DNA from: Sphingomonas sp.
GTDB lineage: Bacteria; Pseudomonadota; Alphaproteobacteria; Sphingomonadales; Sphingomonadaceae
Reading direction: 5' to 3'
Length of the DNA stretch: 64,000 nt
Assembly (NCBI GenBank): GCA_017849555.1
Contig: JAFIGU010000095.1
Coordinates: forward strand, 38,942 to 102,941
Part shown: positions 1 through 8,626 of the stretch, one piece after another
How the letters are laid out: each line of letters starts with the position of its first letter
Position numbering within the stretch: position 1 is the stretch's first letter
Position numbers and translations under genes: made by a program
Notes under the pieces: generated by a model
The model's database searches: none
Told to the model about the DNA's origin: nothing
Seen by the model: only the letters and a program-made list of their open reading frames with translations

Positions 1-2
1 TG

Positions 3-1136
3 CCGGGCGCGCCGCACGATCTCAATGCCGAGCAGCGCGCCTATCTCGGCAGCATCGATACCAAGGCCGAAGCGGCGGCGGCGCGCGGCGCGGTCGCCGT
101 GATCCAGCTCGTCACGCCGGGGAGTGAGCGCACCACCCCCTTCGCCCGGGTCGCCGAGCGCAGCGCCCGCCCGCGGATGACCTGGGCCGAGGCCGACGGC
201 AGCGGCCACGCCGACGCGCCGATCCCGGTCGTCGCGACGTTCAGCGAGGCCGGCGCCGCGAAATTGTTCGCGGGCACGCGCATTTCCTGGGCGGCGCTGG
301 TCAAGGAAGCCAAGCGTCCGGTGCCGCGCTACGCCGCGCAGCCGCTCCCCGCACGGCTGACGATCGACACCGCGAGCGCCTTCGAGGCGGCGCGTTCGTC
401 CAATGTCATCGGCGTGCTGCCCGGCAGCGACGCGGCGCTGGCGAAAGAGGTCGTCGTGCTCTCCGCGCATCTTGACCATATCGGGGTCACCGCGCCCGAC
501 GCGCGCGGCGATACGATCAACAATGGCGCGCTCGACGATGCGATCGGCATCGCCAGCCTGATCGAGGAGGCGAAGCGTTTCCACGAACGCGCGCCACGCC
601 GCACCGTGATGTTCGTCGCCTTTACCGCCGAGGAGAAGGGACTGATCGGCAGCGACTATTTCACCGCGCATCTGCCCGCGACGGGCACAATCGTCGCCGA
701 CGTCAATCTCGATATGCCGATCCTCACCTATCGCTTCGAGGATATGGTCGCGTTCGGCGGCGATCGTTCGACGCTCGGCCCGGTGATCGGGCGTGCGCTG
801 GCCGGGATCGGGGTGACGCTGTCGCCCGATCCGATGCCGGGCGAGGCGATCTTCGTGCGGTCGGACCATTTCAATTTCGTCCGCCGCGGCATTCCGGCGG
901 TGTTCCTGTGGCCGGGGCCGAAGGGGCCGGGCAAGGCGGCGACCGACGACTTCATGAACAAGCATTATCACCGCCCGTCGGACGATCTGACCCAGCCGAT
1001 CCTGTGGGATCAGGCGGTGCGCTTCGTCGACGCCAATTACCGCATCGCGCGCGAGATCGCCGACGCCGACACGCGCCCGCTGTGGAACCGGGGCGATTAT
1101 TTCGCCGGGCTGTTCGACGGGCCGATGGCGCCATGA
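3..1136 (+). CDS. M28 family zinc peptidase, 5' partial
   Basis: Probable exported zinc exopeptidase of the M28 family. The frame is open from base 3 with no convincing start, so the gene begins outside the window; a GTG at 99 lies inside the conserved part and is not the start. The visible N-terminal third looks like a PA-type insert. The M28 core follows with HLDHIG (metal His and Asp), NNGALDDAIG (bridging Asp), TAEEKGLIGS (catalytic and metal Glu), the Asp of LDMPI, and HYHRPSDD (last metal His). All expected metal ligands are present, so it should be active. The SDR gene starts one base after its stop, so the two are probably cotranscribed. Signal peptide and substrate cannot be judged from this fragment. 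Confidence 0.85.
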   Translation, partial: PGAPHDLNAEQRAYLGSIDTKAEAAAARGAVAVIQLVTPGSERTTPFARVAERSARPRMTWAEADGSGHADAPIPVVATFSEAGAAKLFAGTRISWAALVKEAKRPVPRYAAQPLPARLTIDTASAFEAARSSNVIGVLPGSDAALAKEVVVLSAHLDHIGVTAPDARGDTINNGALDDAIGIASLIEEAKRFHERAPRRTVMFVAFTAEEKGLIGSDYFTAHLPATGTIVADVNLDMPILTYRFEDMVAFGGDRSTLGPVIGRALAGIGVTLSPDPMPGEAIFVRSDHFNFVRRGIPAVFLWPGPKGPGKAATDDFMNKHYHRPSDDLTQPILWDQAVRFVDANYRIAREIADADTRPLWNRGDYFAGLFDGPMAP

Positions 1137-1137
1137 G

Positions 1138-1965
1138 ATGACGCGGCTGTTCGTCTTCGGTCTCGGCTACGCCGCGCGCGCGATCACCGCGGCGAGCGGC
1201 GCGCCCACACTGGGGACGACACGCGACGGGCGCGACGGGACGATCCGCTTCGACGATGCGGATGCGGTGCGCGCCGGGATGGCGACGGCGACGCATGTGC
1301 TATCCTCCGTCCCGCCCGACGAGAGCGGTGCCGACCCGGTGCTGACGCGATATCGCGAGCTGCTCGGCGGGCGCTGGCTCGGCTATCTCTCCTCGACCGG
1401 GGTCTATGGCGACACCGGCGGCGCATGGGTCGACGAGACCGCGCCGGTCGGCGGCGGGCGGCGCGCGGCGCGCACAGGGGCGGATGCCGCGTGGCTGGCG
1501 ATCGGCGCGCGGGTGTTCCGCCTCCCCGGTATCTACGGGCCGGGGCGGTCGCCGCTTGACCGGCTGCGTGCCGGCACGGCGCATCGCATCGTCCTGCCGG
1601 GGCAGGTGTTCAGCCGCGTGCATGTCGCCGATATCGCACGCGGGGTGATCGCGGGATTCGCGGCACCGGCGGGGGCGTATAATCTCGCCGACGATCTGCC
1701 GGCCGGGCAGGACGAGGTGCTGGCCTATGCCGCGGCGCTGATCGGCCTGCCGCCACCGCCGGTCGTGCCGCTCGACATCCTCGGCCCCGCCGCGCGCGGT
1801 TTCTATGCCGAGAACCGCCGCGTCGCCAACGGCAAGGCGAAGCGCGTGCTCGGCTGGGCGCCGCTCTACCCCGATTACCGCGTCGGCCTGCGCGCGGTGA
1901 GCGCGATGACCAGCCCGATCCCGGCGAGCACCCCGCCGCCGATCGCCAGCGTCGACCAGCGATAG
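1138..1965 (+). CDS. NAD(P)-dependent epimerase/SDR family protein
   Basis: Extended-type short-chain dehydrogenase/reductase of 275 residues. The N-terminus has a Rossmann-like VFGLGYAARAI. A YLSSTGVYGD strand-turn follows at about residue 90, then FRLPGIYGPGRSPLDRL and a conserved FSRVHVADIARG. It resembles the YeeZ-like sugar-nucleotide-epimerase-related group; the substrate is unknown. I do not see a clear catalytic YxxxK pair, which may mean a non-classical or non-catalytic role. It starts one base after the M28 gene. The 3' end runs 91 bases into the convergent EamA gene, so its last 25 or so residues (low-complexity Ser/Pro) are encoded antisense to a transporter C-terminus and look like an extension past the natural family end near RVGLRAV. 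Confidence 0.75.
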   Translation: MTRLFVFGLGYAARAITAASGAPTLGTTRDGRDGTIRFDDADAVRAGMATATHVLSSVPPDESGADPVLTRYRELLGGRWLGYLSSTGVYGDTGGAWVDETAPVGGGRRAARTGADAAWLAIGARVFRLPGIYGPGRSPLDRLRAGTAHRIVLPGQVFSRVHVADIARGVIAGFAAPAGAYNLADDLPAGQDEVLAYAAALIGLPPPPVVPLDILGPAARGFYAENRRVANGKAKRVLGWAPLYPDYRVGLRAVSAMTSPIPASTPPPIASVDQR

Positions 1966-2792
1966 CCCTCGAACACGGTCGACAGCAGCATCGCGATGAC
2001 GGGCACGATCACGCTCGAATAGGCCGCCTTGGCCGGGCCGATCGCGCGGATCACGCGGAAATAGAGCGGGAAGCACAAGGCCGAGGCCGCGAGCCCAAGA
2101 TAAAGCGTCCCCGCAACATAGCCCAGCCGCCATTCGAACACCGGCGGCCCCGTGGTGATCCACGCCCAGGCTGCGTCGAGCCCGGACCCGATCAGCATCG
2201 CCACCGCCAAGGTCGGCACCATCGGATAGCGCGTCGCGACCGAGGTCGCCTGCATCACATTGGCGGTCGAGGCGGAGAGGATCGCGCAGCAGGTAAGCGC
2301 GATCCCGATCAGCGCCGCGCCCGGGCCGTGCGGATCGCTGCGCGCTTCGTTGATGAACAGGAGCACCACCCCGGCCATCGCGATCCCCGAGCCGATCACG
2401 AGCTGCCGCCCGAGCTTCTGCCCGAGGAAGATGCGCGCGAACACGGCATTGGGCACCAGCAGCAGCGCGAACACCACCGCCACCAGCCCCGATGTGATAT
2501 GCTGCTCGGCGCGATAGACGAAATTGAAGTTGAGCACGAATTGCGCGAGCCCCAGCGCCGCCGCGAAGGCCCAGCCGCGCGCGTCGAAGGTGAAACGCTC
2601 GCGCGTCGCCAGCCCCCAGACGAGCATCGCGACGCCCGCGACGAGGAAGCGATAGCTGACCGACCAGCTCGGCGGGACGACGCTCAGCTGATCGCGGATC
2701 ACCAGCCAGGTCGATCCCCAGATCAAGGTGACGATCGCGAATGGGATGAGGACGGCGGCGCGGGTCGAATTGGGGCGGGTCGCGTCGCTCAT
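1875..2792 (-). CDS. EamA/DMT-family transporter
   Basis: Ten-helix drug/metabolite-superfamily permease of 305 residues in the inner membrane. Two EamA repeats are visible: the first from IPFAIVTLIWGSTWLVIRDQ (about residue 15), the second from about residue 155, ending in GGVLAGIGLVIALTARR. The WGSTWLVI motif is typical of RhaT/YdcZ-like DMT exporters. The substrate cannot be read from sequence. No strong Shine-Dalgarno precedes the ATG. Its 3' end overlaps the convergent SDR gene by 91 bases. Unlike the second EamA gene of the window, its upstream region carries only an intergenic inverted repeat and no riboswitch-like element. Confidence 0.85.
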   Translation of the reverse strand: MSDATRPNSTRAAVLIPFAIVTLIWGSTWLVIRDQLSVVPPSWSVSYRFLVAGVAMLVWGLATRERFTFDARGWAFAAALGLAQFVLNFNFVYRAEQHITSGLVAVVFALLLVPNAVFARIFLGQKLGRQLVIGSGIAMAGVVLLFINEARSDPHGPGAALIGIALTCCAILSASTANVMQATSVATRYPMVPTLAVAMLIGSGLDAAWAWITTGPPVFEWRLGYVAGTLYLGLAASALCFPLYFRVIRAIGPAKAAYSSVIVPVIAMLLSTVFEGYRWSTLAIGGGVLAGIGLVIALTARRPTR

Positions 2793-2831
2793 CTGGTTGC
2801 TTTCATTGCGCCGGCGGGTGAGTCGCTCGTT

Positions 2832-2910
2832 CCCGTTCGGGCTGAGCTTGTCGAAGCCCTGCCCTTTCTTCCGAAGAAGTGCAGCCCGTCGACACGCTCG
2901 GGGCGAACGG
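2832..2910. repeat. Intergenic inverted repeat, family A copy 1
   Basis: Imperfect palindrome with outer arms CCGTTCGGGCTGAGCTTGTC and a degenerate complement ending GGGCGAACGG, separated by a CTTTCTTCCGAAGAAG centre. Near-copies lie at 10974-11054 and 58286-58368, with a half copy at 60405. It sits between the EamA and PBP1A genes. No transposase accompanies any copy. Confidence 0.8.
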
Positions 2911-3009
2911 TGGAGAAGCGATCCCCCTTCTTATACGGGCACGCTGTAACGGCCCGCGCGCCGCTGTCGATCCGAATCTGGCGCTCAAATCACAAGCTGG
3001 GCTGATTGA

Positions 3010-5145
3010 TCAGAACCAGTCGCGCGGCGGCCCGTCGCCGGCGGGCGGCCCGCGCTCGTCGCGGCGCGGCGGCGGGGGCGGCGCGTCGGGGGACGGCGCT
3101 CGGTTGACCGACACCGCGCCGTCGGGCCCGACCTTGAGATCGATCCCCGCGCCCTGCAGCTGGCTGTGGATCTGTTCGGCGATCGGGCCGATCACATTCC
3201 CCGCCACGTCGCCGATCAGCGCCTCGGGATCGATCTCCTCGGGCTCGGGCACCTTGACCACCGGGGCGAGGTGAAGCGCGGAAACCATGAAGTTGCGCCA
3301 GATCTGCGCCGGCACCCCGCCGCCGTGGAGCCCCGGATTGGGGGTATTGTCGTCATTGCCGACCCACACCCCGACCACCAGATCGCCCGCGAAGCCGATG
3401 AACCACGCGTCGCGCCCGCTCTGCGACGTCCCGGTCTTGCCATAAGCCGGGACCGACAGCGCCGCCGCGCGGCCGGTGCCGCGGATCGACGCGCCGAGCA
3501 GTTCGAGCATCTCGTCGTGGATGTCCGACGGCATCGTCTTGGGGCCGCTGGTCAGCGCGGTGTACCACGGCTTGTCGCCCGTCGCGGGCAGCCCGCGCGC
3601 CTCGACCGGATAGCGCCCGTCGGCGACCCCGGCGAAGGCCGCGGTCATTTCGAGCAGCGACACTTCGGAGGTGCCGAGCGAGATGGTCGCCTCATTGGCG
3701 ATCGGGGTGGAGATGCCGAGATCGCGCGCGGCGCGGATCACGTTCTTCACCCCCACTTCCTGCGTCAGCCGCGCCGCGACGACGTTCGACGAACGCTGGA
3801 AGGCGCGGCGCAGCGGAATCTTGCCGAGATAGCGATTGTCGTCGTTCTTGGGCTTCCACCCCGCGATCTCGACCGGCGAATCGTCGGCGATCGTCTCGGG
3901 CGTCAGCCCGGCGCGCATCGCGGCGAGATAGACGAACAATTTGAAGGTCGACCCCGGCTGGCGCCGCGCCTGGGTCGCGCGGTTGAACGGGCTTTTGGCA
4001 TAATCGCGCCCGCCGACCATCGCGACGACCTCGCCGTTGCGCTTCATCGCCACCAGCGCGCCCTGCGCCTGCCGCAGCCCGGCCTGACGGATGACGCGTT
4101 CGGCGGTGCGCTGGAGATTGCGGTCGAGCGTGGTGCGGATCGTCGCCTCGTTGCGGATCTCGCCCGCCTGATCGCGCGCCTCGGGGAGCACCCAATCGGC
4201 GAAATAGGTGCCGGTGGGCAGCGCTTCGGGCTGTTTGGCGAGCACGCGCTGCGGCTGCACCTCGGCGGCCTGCGCCTTGGTGATGAACCCCGCCTCGGCC
4301 ATCGCGCCGACGACCACCATCTCGCGCGCCTGCGCGCCTTCGAGATTGCCGGTCGGCGCGAGCCGCGACGGCGCCTTGACCAGCCCGGCGAGCATCGCCG
4401 CCTGCCCGATGTTGAGCTTGTCCGGCGCGCGCCCGAAATAATGTTTCGAGGCAGCGGTCAGCCCGTAGACATTGTCGCCGAAATAGACGTTCGAGAGATA
4501 GCGCGAGAGGATCTCGTCCTTGGTCAGCCACGCTTCGAGCCAGAAGGCGATCATCACCTCGCGCAGCTTGCGCCCCATCGTGCGATCCGCATCGAGAAAG
4601 GCATTCTTGGCGAGCTGCTGGGTGATCGTGCTGCCGCCCTGCCGCACCCCGCGCGATCCCATATTGGCCCAGGCGGCGCGCAGGATGCCGCGCGGATCGA
4701 CCCCCCAATGCGAATAGAAGCGCCGGTCCTCGATCGCGATGAACGCCTCGCGCACATGCGGCGGCAGCTTGGCGGCATCGACCGGCGCGCCGATGATCGC
4801 CCCGCGCCGCGCGATCGGGGTGCCGTCCGCCGCGGTGAGCGTGATCGACGGCGGGGTCGGCGGCTTCAGTGATTGCGACAGCGGCGCGGTAAAGGCGAGC
4901 CAGCCGATCGCGATCACCAGCAACACGACCAACGCCGCCGCGCCGCGCACCACCCAGCGCCAGATGCGCTTGGCGCGATCCGCCGGGCGCATGCGCGGCG
5001 GCAGCGGCGCGGGATCGGGCACCGGATCGTGCCACGCATCGAAGGCGGGCAGCGGCTGACGCGATTCCGCCGGCGCGTGATTGTAGCGCAGACGGCCATT
5101 TTCGTGCGGATCGAGGTGCATAGGATCGTTCGGATGGTCGGCCAT
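3010..5145 (-). CDS. Penicillin-binding protein 1A (bifunctional glycosyltransferase/transpeptidase)
   Basis: Class A PBP of 711 residues that polymerises and cross-links peptidoglycan in the periplasm. A proline-rich cytoplasmic tail of about 60 residues precedes one membrane anchor (about 65-87). The GT51 domain (about 115-290) shows EDRRFYSHWGVDPRG with the catalytic Glu and GGSTITQQLAKN. The transpeptidase domain has the nucleophile motif STFK (near residue 398), SSN (near 458) and KTGTSQ (near 575), so both active sites are intact. The C-terminal 40 residues are Pro/Arg-rich and disordered. It is monocistronic by context: the nearest same-strand neighbour is over 200 bases away and the divergent gene starts at 5370. 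Confidence 0.93.
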   Translation of the reverse strand: MADHPNDPMHLDPHENGRLRYNHAPAESRQPLPAFDAWHDPVPDPAPLPPRMRPADRAKRIWRWVVRGAAALVVLLVIAIGWLAFTAPLSQSLKPPTPPSITLTAADGTPIARRGAIIGAPVDAAKLPPHVREAFIAIEDRRFYSHWGVDPRGILRAAWANMGSRGVRQGGSTITQQLAKNAFLDADRTMGRKLREVMIAFWLEAWLTKDEILSRYLSNVYFGDNVYGLTAASKHYFGRAPDKLNIGQAAMLAGLVKAPSRLAPTGNLEGAQAREMVVVGAMAEAGFITKAQAAEVQPQRVLAKQPEALPTGTYFADWVLPEARDQAGEIRNEATIRTTLDRNLQRTAERVIRQAGLRQAQGALVAMKRNGEVVAMVGGRDYAKSPFNRATQARRQPGSTFKLFVYLAAMRAGLTPETIADDSPVEIAGWKPKNDDNRYLGKIPLRRAFQRSSNVVAARLTQEVGVKNVIRAARDLGISTPIANEATISLGTSEVSLLEMTAAFAGVADGRYPVEARGLPATGDKPWYTALTSGPKTMPSDIHDEMLELLGASIRGTGRAAALSVPAYGKTGTSQSGRDAWFIGFAGDLVVGVWVGNDDNTPNPGLHGGGVPAQIWRNFMVSALHLAPVVKVPEPEEIDPEALIGDVAGNVIGPIAEQIHSQLQGAGIDLKVGPDGAVSVNRAPSPDAPPPPPRRDERGPPAGDGPPRDWF

Positions 5146-5246
5146 CAGCGTATTACTTCAATAAGACAGTCGCCGCAAGGGCCGGCCATGCGCTGGCATT
5201 TAGCGTGACGGGGGCGGAAGCGAAAGCGTGAAGCGGAATCCCCGCC

Positions 5247-5276
5247 CGTCACCCCGCCTCAAGACCGGGGTGACGG
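5247..5276. repeat. Intergenic inverted repeat, family C
   Basis: Perfect 10-base arms CGTCACCCCG / CGGGGTGACG around a CCTCAAGAC-type centre, between the divergent PBP1A and enoyl-CoA hydratase genes. Degenerate relatives occur at 23434-23463, 24420-24491 and 27396-27423. Whether it works as a hairpin in RNA or is only a dispersed repeat cannot be told. Confidence 0.7.
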
Positions 5277-5369
5277 CCCGGCTGGACCCAGCCGTTCGCC
5301 CCATCAAATACCCTGTTCCGCTCGCCATAACTTATGTTATCTCACCCTCGATAGCGAGAGGATGAGGGC

Positions 5370-6173
5370 ATGAGCGCTTTGGGCAATGACGCGGTGGCGG
5401 TGGAGACGCGCGGCAATGTGATGCTGATCACGATCAACCGCCCGGCGGCGCGCAACGCGGTCAACGCGCAGGTCCACGAAGGCGTCGGCGATGCGCTCGA
5501 AGCGGCCGACAAGGACCCCGAGATCCGCTGCGTCATCATCACCGGCGCGGGCGACAAGTCCTTCTGCGCGGGGGCCGATCTGGTCGCGCTCTCGCGCGGC
5601 GAAAGCCTGACCCCCGACGACAAGGCCAAACAGGCGTGGGGCTTCGCCGGCATCGCCAGCCACCCGATCTCCAAGCCGGTGATCGCCTGCGTCAACGGCA
5701 CGGCGCTGGGCGGCGGGCTCGAGATCACATTGGCGTGCGATCTGGCGGTGGCGGTCGACAGCGCCTTGTTCGGGCTGCCCGAGCCCAAGCGCGGGCTGTT
5801 CGCGGCGGCGGGCGGGGTGTTCCGGCTGCCCGAGCAATTGCCGAAGAAGATCGCGATGGAGATGATCCTCACCGGCGATCCGATCACCGCCGAGCGCGCG
5901 CTCGCGCTCGGGCTGGTCAACGCGATCGCGCCGCGCGAACAGCTTCTCGACACCGCCTTCGCGCTCGCCGAACGGATCGCGGTCAACGCGCCGCTGTCGG
6001 TGCAGGCATCGAAGAGGATGGCGCAGGGCATCGTCGACGGCCATGTCGCGCGCGACGACGCCGCCTGGGCACAGAACCGCGCCGAGGCGAAGATCGTCTT
6101 CACCAGCGAGGATTCGCGCGAGGGGCCCAAGGCATTCGCCGAAAAGCGCGCGCCGGTGTGGAAGGCGCGCTGA
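5370..6173 (+). CDS. Enoyl-CoA hydratase/isomerase (crotonase) family protein
   Basis: Cytoplasmic crotonase-fold enzyme of 267 residues, probably hydrating a 2-enoyl-CoA in fatty-acid or related acyl-CoA breakdown. The oxyanion-hole segments are KSFCAGADLVAL and NGTALGGGLEITLACD. The two catalytic glutamates of true hydratases are both present and 20 residues apart: the Glu of GGGLEI and the Glu of FGLPEPKRG. A GAGAGGA-like Shine-Dalgarno precedes the ATG. The downstream thiolase-like gene starts three bases after this stop (GTG at 6176), so they form a two-gene operon and presumably act on the same kind of acyl-CoA. Exact substrate unknown. Confidence 0.9.
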   Translation: MSALGNDAVAVETRGNVMLITINRPAARNAVNAQVHEGVGDALEAADKDPEIRCVIITGAGDKSFCAGADLVALSRGESLTPDDKAKQAWGFAGIASHPISKPVIACVNGTALGGGLEITLACDLAVAVDSALFGLPEPKRGLFAAAGGVFRLPEQLPKKIAMEMILTGDPITAERALALGLVNAIAPREQLLDTAFALAERIAVNAPLSVQASKRMAQGIVDGHVARDDAAWAQNRAEAKIVFTSEDSREGPKAFAEKRAPVWKAR

Positions 6174-6175
6174 CC

Positions 6176-7681
6176 GTGGCCGCCGACGCCGAGCGCATCG
6201 CGGTGATCGTCGGGGTCGGGCAGGTCAACGACCGCCCGGCCGATCCGCTGCAGGGGCTCGATTCGCTCGGGCTGATGGTCGCCGCGCTGCAGGCAGCGGA
6301 TCGCGATGCCGGGGGCGGTTGGCTCGGCGACGTCGAGTCGGTCGCGGTGGTGCAGCAGATCAGCTTCCGCCAGGATAATCCGCTGGCGCAAAAGGTCGCC
6401 GAGCGGATCGGATCGCGCGCGACGATCGTCCACGACACCGTCGGCCCCAATGGCGACAGCCCGATCCTGTTGCTCAACGAGGCGGCCAACCGCATCGCGC
6501 GCGGCGAGATCGGGATCGCCGCGGTGACCGGGGGCGAGGCACTGCGCACCGCCAGCCAGCGCGCCGCGCTCGCCGCCAGGACCGACGTGTCGGACCAGAA
6601 TCCGATCCGCAATCTCGCCAAGGGCCGCGCGCCGGGATACCGCCAGATCCACGGGCTCACCGCGCCGGTCGACGTCTATCCGCTCTACGAAAACGCCGGG
6701 CGTGCCGCCTATGGACAGACGCTCGCCGAGGGGCAGGCCGAATCGGGCGAAATCTGGTCGCGGTTCAGCGCGATCGCCGCGGCGACCCCGGCGGCGTGGA
6801 TCCACGCTCCGAAGACCGCCGCCGAGATCGTCACCCCGACCGCCGACAATCGCCCGATCGCTTTCCCTTACACCAAGCTGATGGTCGCCAATTCGAGCGT
6901 CAACCAGGGCGCCGGGTTCATCGTCACCAGCCTCGCCGAAGCGCGGCGGCGCGGGGTGCCCGAGGCGCGGATCATCTATGTCGGGCGCGGCGCCGCGGCG
7001 CATGAGGCGGACGATTTTCTGGCGCGCGACCGCTATGACAAATCGCCGAGCATGGAAATATGCCTCAACCGCGTCCTCGAATGGAACCAAGTGGGCGCCG
7101 ACGACCTCGATCTCGCCGAACTCTATTCCTGCTTCCCCTGCGTCCCGAAAATGGCGCGCCGCGTGATCGGCTGGCCGCTCGACAGGCCCGCGACGGTGTT
7201 CGGCGGGCTCACCTTCGGCGGCGGCCCGATCGGCAATTATATGAGCCACGCGGTCGCCGAGATGGTCGACGCGCTGCGCGGCGGCGAGGGCCAGAAGGGG
7301 CTGCTGTTCGCCAATGGCGGCTATGCCACCCACAATCACGCGATCGTGCTCGCCACCGCGCCGCTCCCCGGTGCCGGCGAAGCGCATGATTTCGATTGTC
7401 AGGCGGAAGCCGATGCCGCGCGCGGCCGCGTTCCCGAGCTGATCAAGGACTATGCCGGCCCGGCCGAGATCGAAACCTATACCGTCTTCTACGCGCGCGA
7501 CGGGCAACCCCGATCGGGTGTGATCGTCGCGCGGCTCCCCGACGGCAACCGCACCCTGGCGCATGTGCCCGGCGGCGATGCCGCGACGATCGCCTTCCTC
7601 ACCGACGGTACCGCCGAACCGGTCGGCACGAAAGGCGAGGTGGTGGCGGGCGGCGAGATGATGGTCTGGCGGCGAAGCTAA
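6176..7681 (+). CDS. Thiolase-superfamily protein (annotated in relatives as acetyl-CoA acetyltransferase), catalytic residues missing
   Basis: Thiolase-fold protein of 501 residues with a GTG start directly after the hydratase stop; the frame is open further upstream, but that stretch is the shadow of the hydratase gene. The N-terminal IAVIVGVGQVNDRP and the mid-region AAVTGGEAL fit the superfamily. Where thiolases carry the nucleophilic Cys, residues 90-96 read GPNGDSP. Where they carry the GHP histidine (about 347-353) it reads GGGPIGN, and where the second Cys stands (about 377-387) it reads ANGGYATHNH. By this by-eye alignment all three catalytic residues are absent, so ordinary thiolysis is doubtful. 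A C-terminal beta-rich domain of about 80 residues follows. Operon context suggests an acyl-CoA role. Confidence 0.75.
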   Translation: MAADAERIAVIVGVGQVNDRPADPLQGLDSLGLMVAALQAADRDAGGGWLGDVESVAVVQQISFRQDNPLAQKVAERIGSRATIVHDTVGPNGDSPILLLNEAANRIARGEIGIAAVTGGEALRTASQRAALAARTDVSDQNPIRNLAKGRAPGYRQIHGLTAPVDVYPLYENAGRAAYGQTLAEGQAESGEIWSRFSAIAAATPAAWIHAPKTAAEIVTPTADNRPIAFPYTKLMVANSSVNQGAGFIVTSLAEARRRGVPEARIIYVGRGAAAHEADDFLARDRYDKSPSMEICLNRVLEWNQVGADDLDLAELYSCFPCVPKMARRVIGWPLDRPATVFGGLTFGGGPIGNYMSHAVAEMVDALRGGEGQKGLLFANGGYATHNHAIVLATAPLPGAGEAHDFDCQAEADAARGRVPELIKDYAGPAEIETYTVFYARDGQPRSGVIVARLPDGNRTLAHVPGGDAATIAFLTDGTAEPVGTKGEVVAGGEMMVWRRS

Positions 7682-7724
7682 GATCGCCTCCCCACCGCTC
7701 GCGCTGTGCGTATGACGCCCCGGC

Positions 7725-8600
7725 CTACCCCGCCGACAGGAAGACCACCCCGCCGATCAGCACGCCGCATCCCACCAGCCGCCACGGCCCGACCCTCTCG
7801 TGCAGGATCAGCATCCCCATCAGCGCGCCGACCATCATCGACATCTCGCGCATCGGCGCGACGAGGCTGAGCGGCGCGCCCGAGCCGAGCGCCGCGAGCA
7901 CGAGGATATAGGACAAGGGCGACAGCAGCCCGACCCCGATCGCGAACCGCCAATAGCCGCGCATCGCCGCCAGCGCGCGGCGCGGATCGGCGATCACCAG
8001 CGGCGAGAGCAGAAAGAAGCGCAGCAGGTTCGAGAACCAGTCGAGCATCACCGGGACGATGCCGAGCGTCTTGACCGCATAAGCGTCGACCACCGTATAG
8101 GTTGCGATCAGCCCGCCGGTCGCGCTGCCCCAGCGCACCCCCGCCTGCCCGCCGGGCCGGCGAAAGGCGGAAAGATCGCCCTGCGTCGCGATTAGCCCGA
8201 TCCCCGCCACGACGAGGATCAACCCGAGCACCCCCAACCCCGACGGCCGCTCGCCGAGGATCAGGAACGCGCCGATCGTCGACAGCATCGGCCCCGTCCC
8301 CCGCGCGACGGGATAGACCACCGAGAGATCGGCGACCTGATAGCCGCGCTGCAGGCACAGGCTGTAGCCGAGGTGGATCAGCGCGCTGAGCAGGACGAAG
8401 GCGGCGCCCACGCCGGTCCACGCCGTCCCGCGGCCCGCGATCACCAGATAGACCACCCACGGCGCATAAGCGACGCACGCGACCAGATTATAGGCGAAGA
8501 CGAACACCGGGCCGACCGCCGCGGCGCGCTTGGCGAGCAGGTTCCACGTCGCATGGACGAGCGACGCGAGCACGACGAGCAGCAATGAGGCAAATGTCAT
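7725..8600 (-). CDS. EamA/DMT-family transporter under ykkC-type riboswitch
   Basis: Ten-helix DMT permease of 291 residues with two EamA repeats. It starts MTFASLLLVVLASLVHATWN, a form seen in EamA exporters, and ends LVGCGVLIGGVVFLSAG. The ATG at 8600 has a perfect AGGAGG five bases upstream, which lies inside a predicted hairpin (8601-8626). The leader upstream contains a ykkC-family aptamer, so expression is probably switched by a small ligand, guanidine being the leading candidate. That would make this a candidate guanidine (or related cation) exporter, not one of the usual small-multidrug-resistance (Gdx/SugE) proteins. No other gene shares the transcript on this strand. Substrate is inferred from the leader alone. 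Confidence 0.85.
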   Translation of the reverse strand: MTFASLLLVVLASLVHATWNLLAKRAAAVGPVFVFAYNLVACVAYAPWVVYLVIAGRGTAWTGVGAAFVLLSALIHLGYSLCLQRGYQVADLSVVYPVARGTGPMLSTIGAFLILGERPSGLGVLGLILVVAGIGLIATQGDLSAFRRPGGQAGVRWGSATGGLIATYTVVDAYAVKTLGIVPVMLDWFSNLLRFFLLSPLVIADPRRALAAMRGYWRFAIGVGLLSPLSYILVLAALGSGAPLSLVAPMREMSMMVGALMGMLILHERVGPWRLVGCGVLIGGVVFLSAG

Positions 8601-8626
8601 CGAGACCTCCTGATTGGTCGATCTCG
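8601..8626 (-). promoter_or_regulatory. Putative expression platform: hairpin covering the Shine-Dalgarno
   Basis: On the minus strand CGAGATC (8626-8620) can pair with GGTCTCG (8607-8601), seven pairs including one G-T wobble, around a loop holding most of AGGAGG. The last two bases of the ribosome site are thus in the stem and the ATG follows at once. It lies between the aptamer and the start codon, which suggests translational control. Confidence 0.55.

Noticed and set aside
2832-2910. CRISPR array or insertion sequence from repeated motifs
   Set aside because: The repeats are single palindromes spread kilobases apart with no regular spacing, spacers, cas genes or transposase.
5636-6175. 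Longer thiolase-like protein starting inside the hydratase gene
   Set aside because: The extra 180 residues are the +2 frame of the hydratase and are Arg-rich; superfamily similarity begins at the GTG at 6176.
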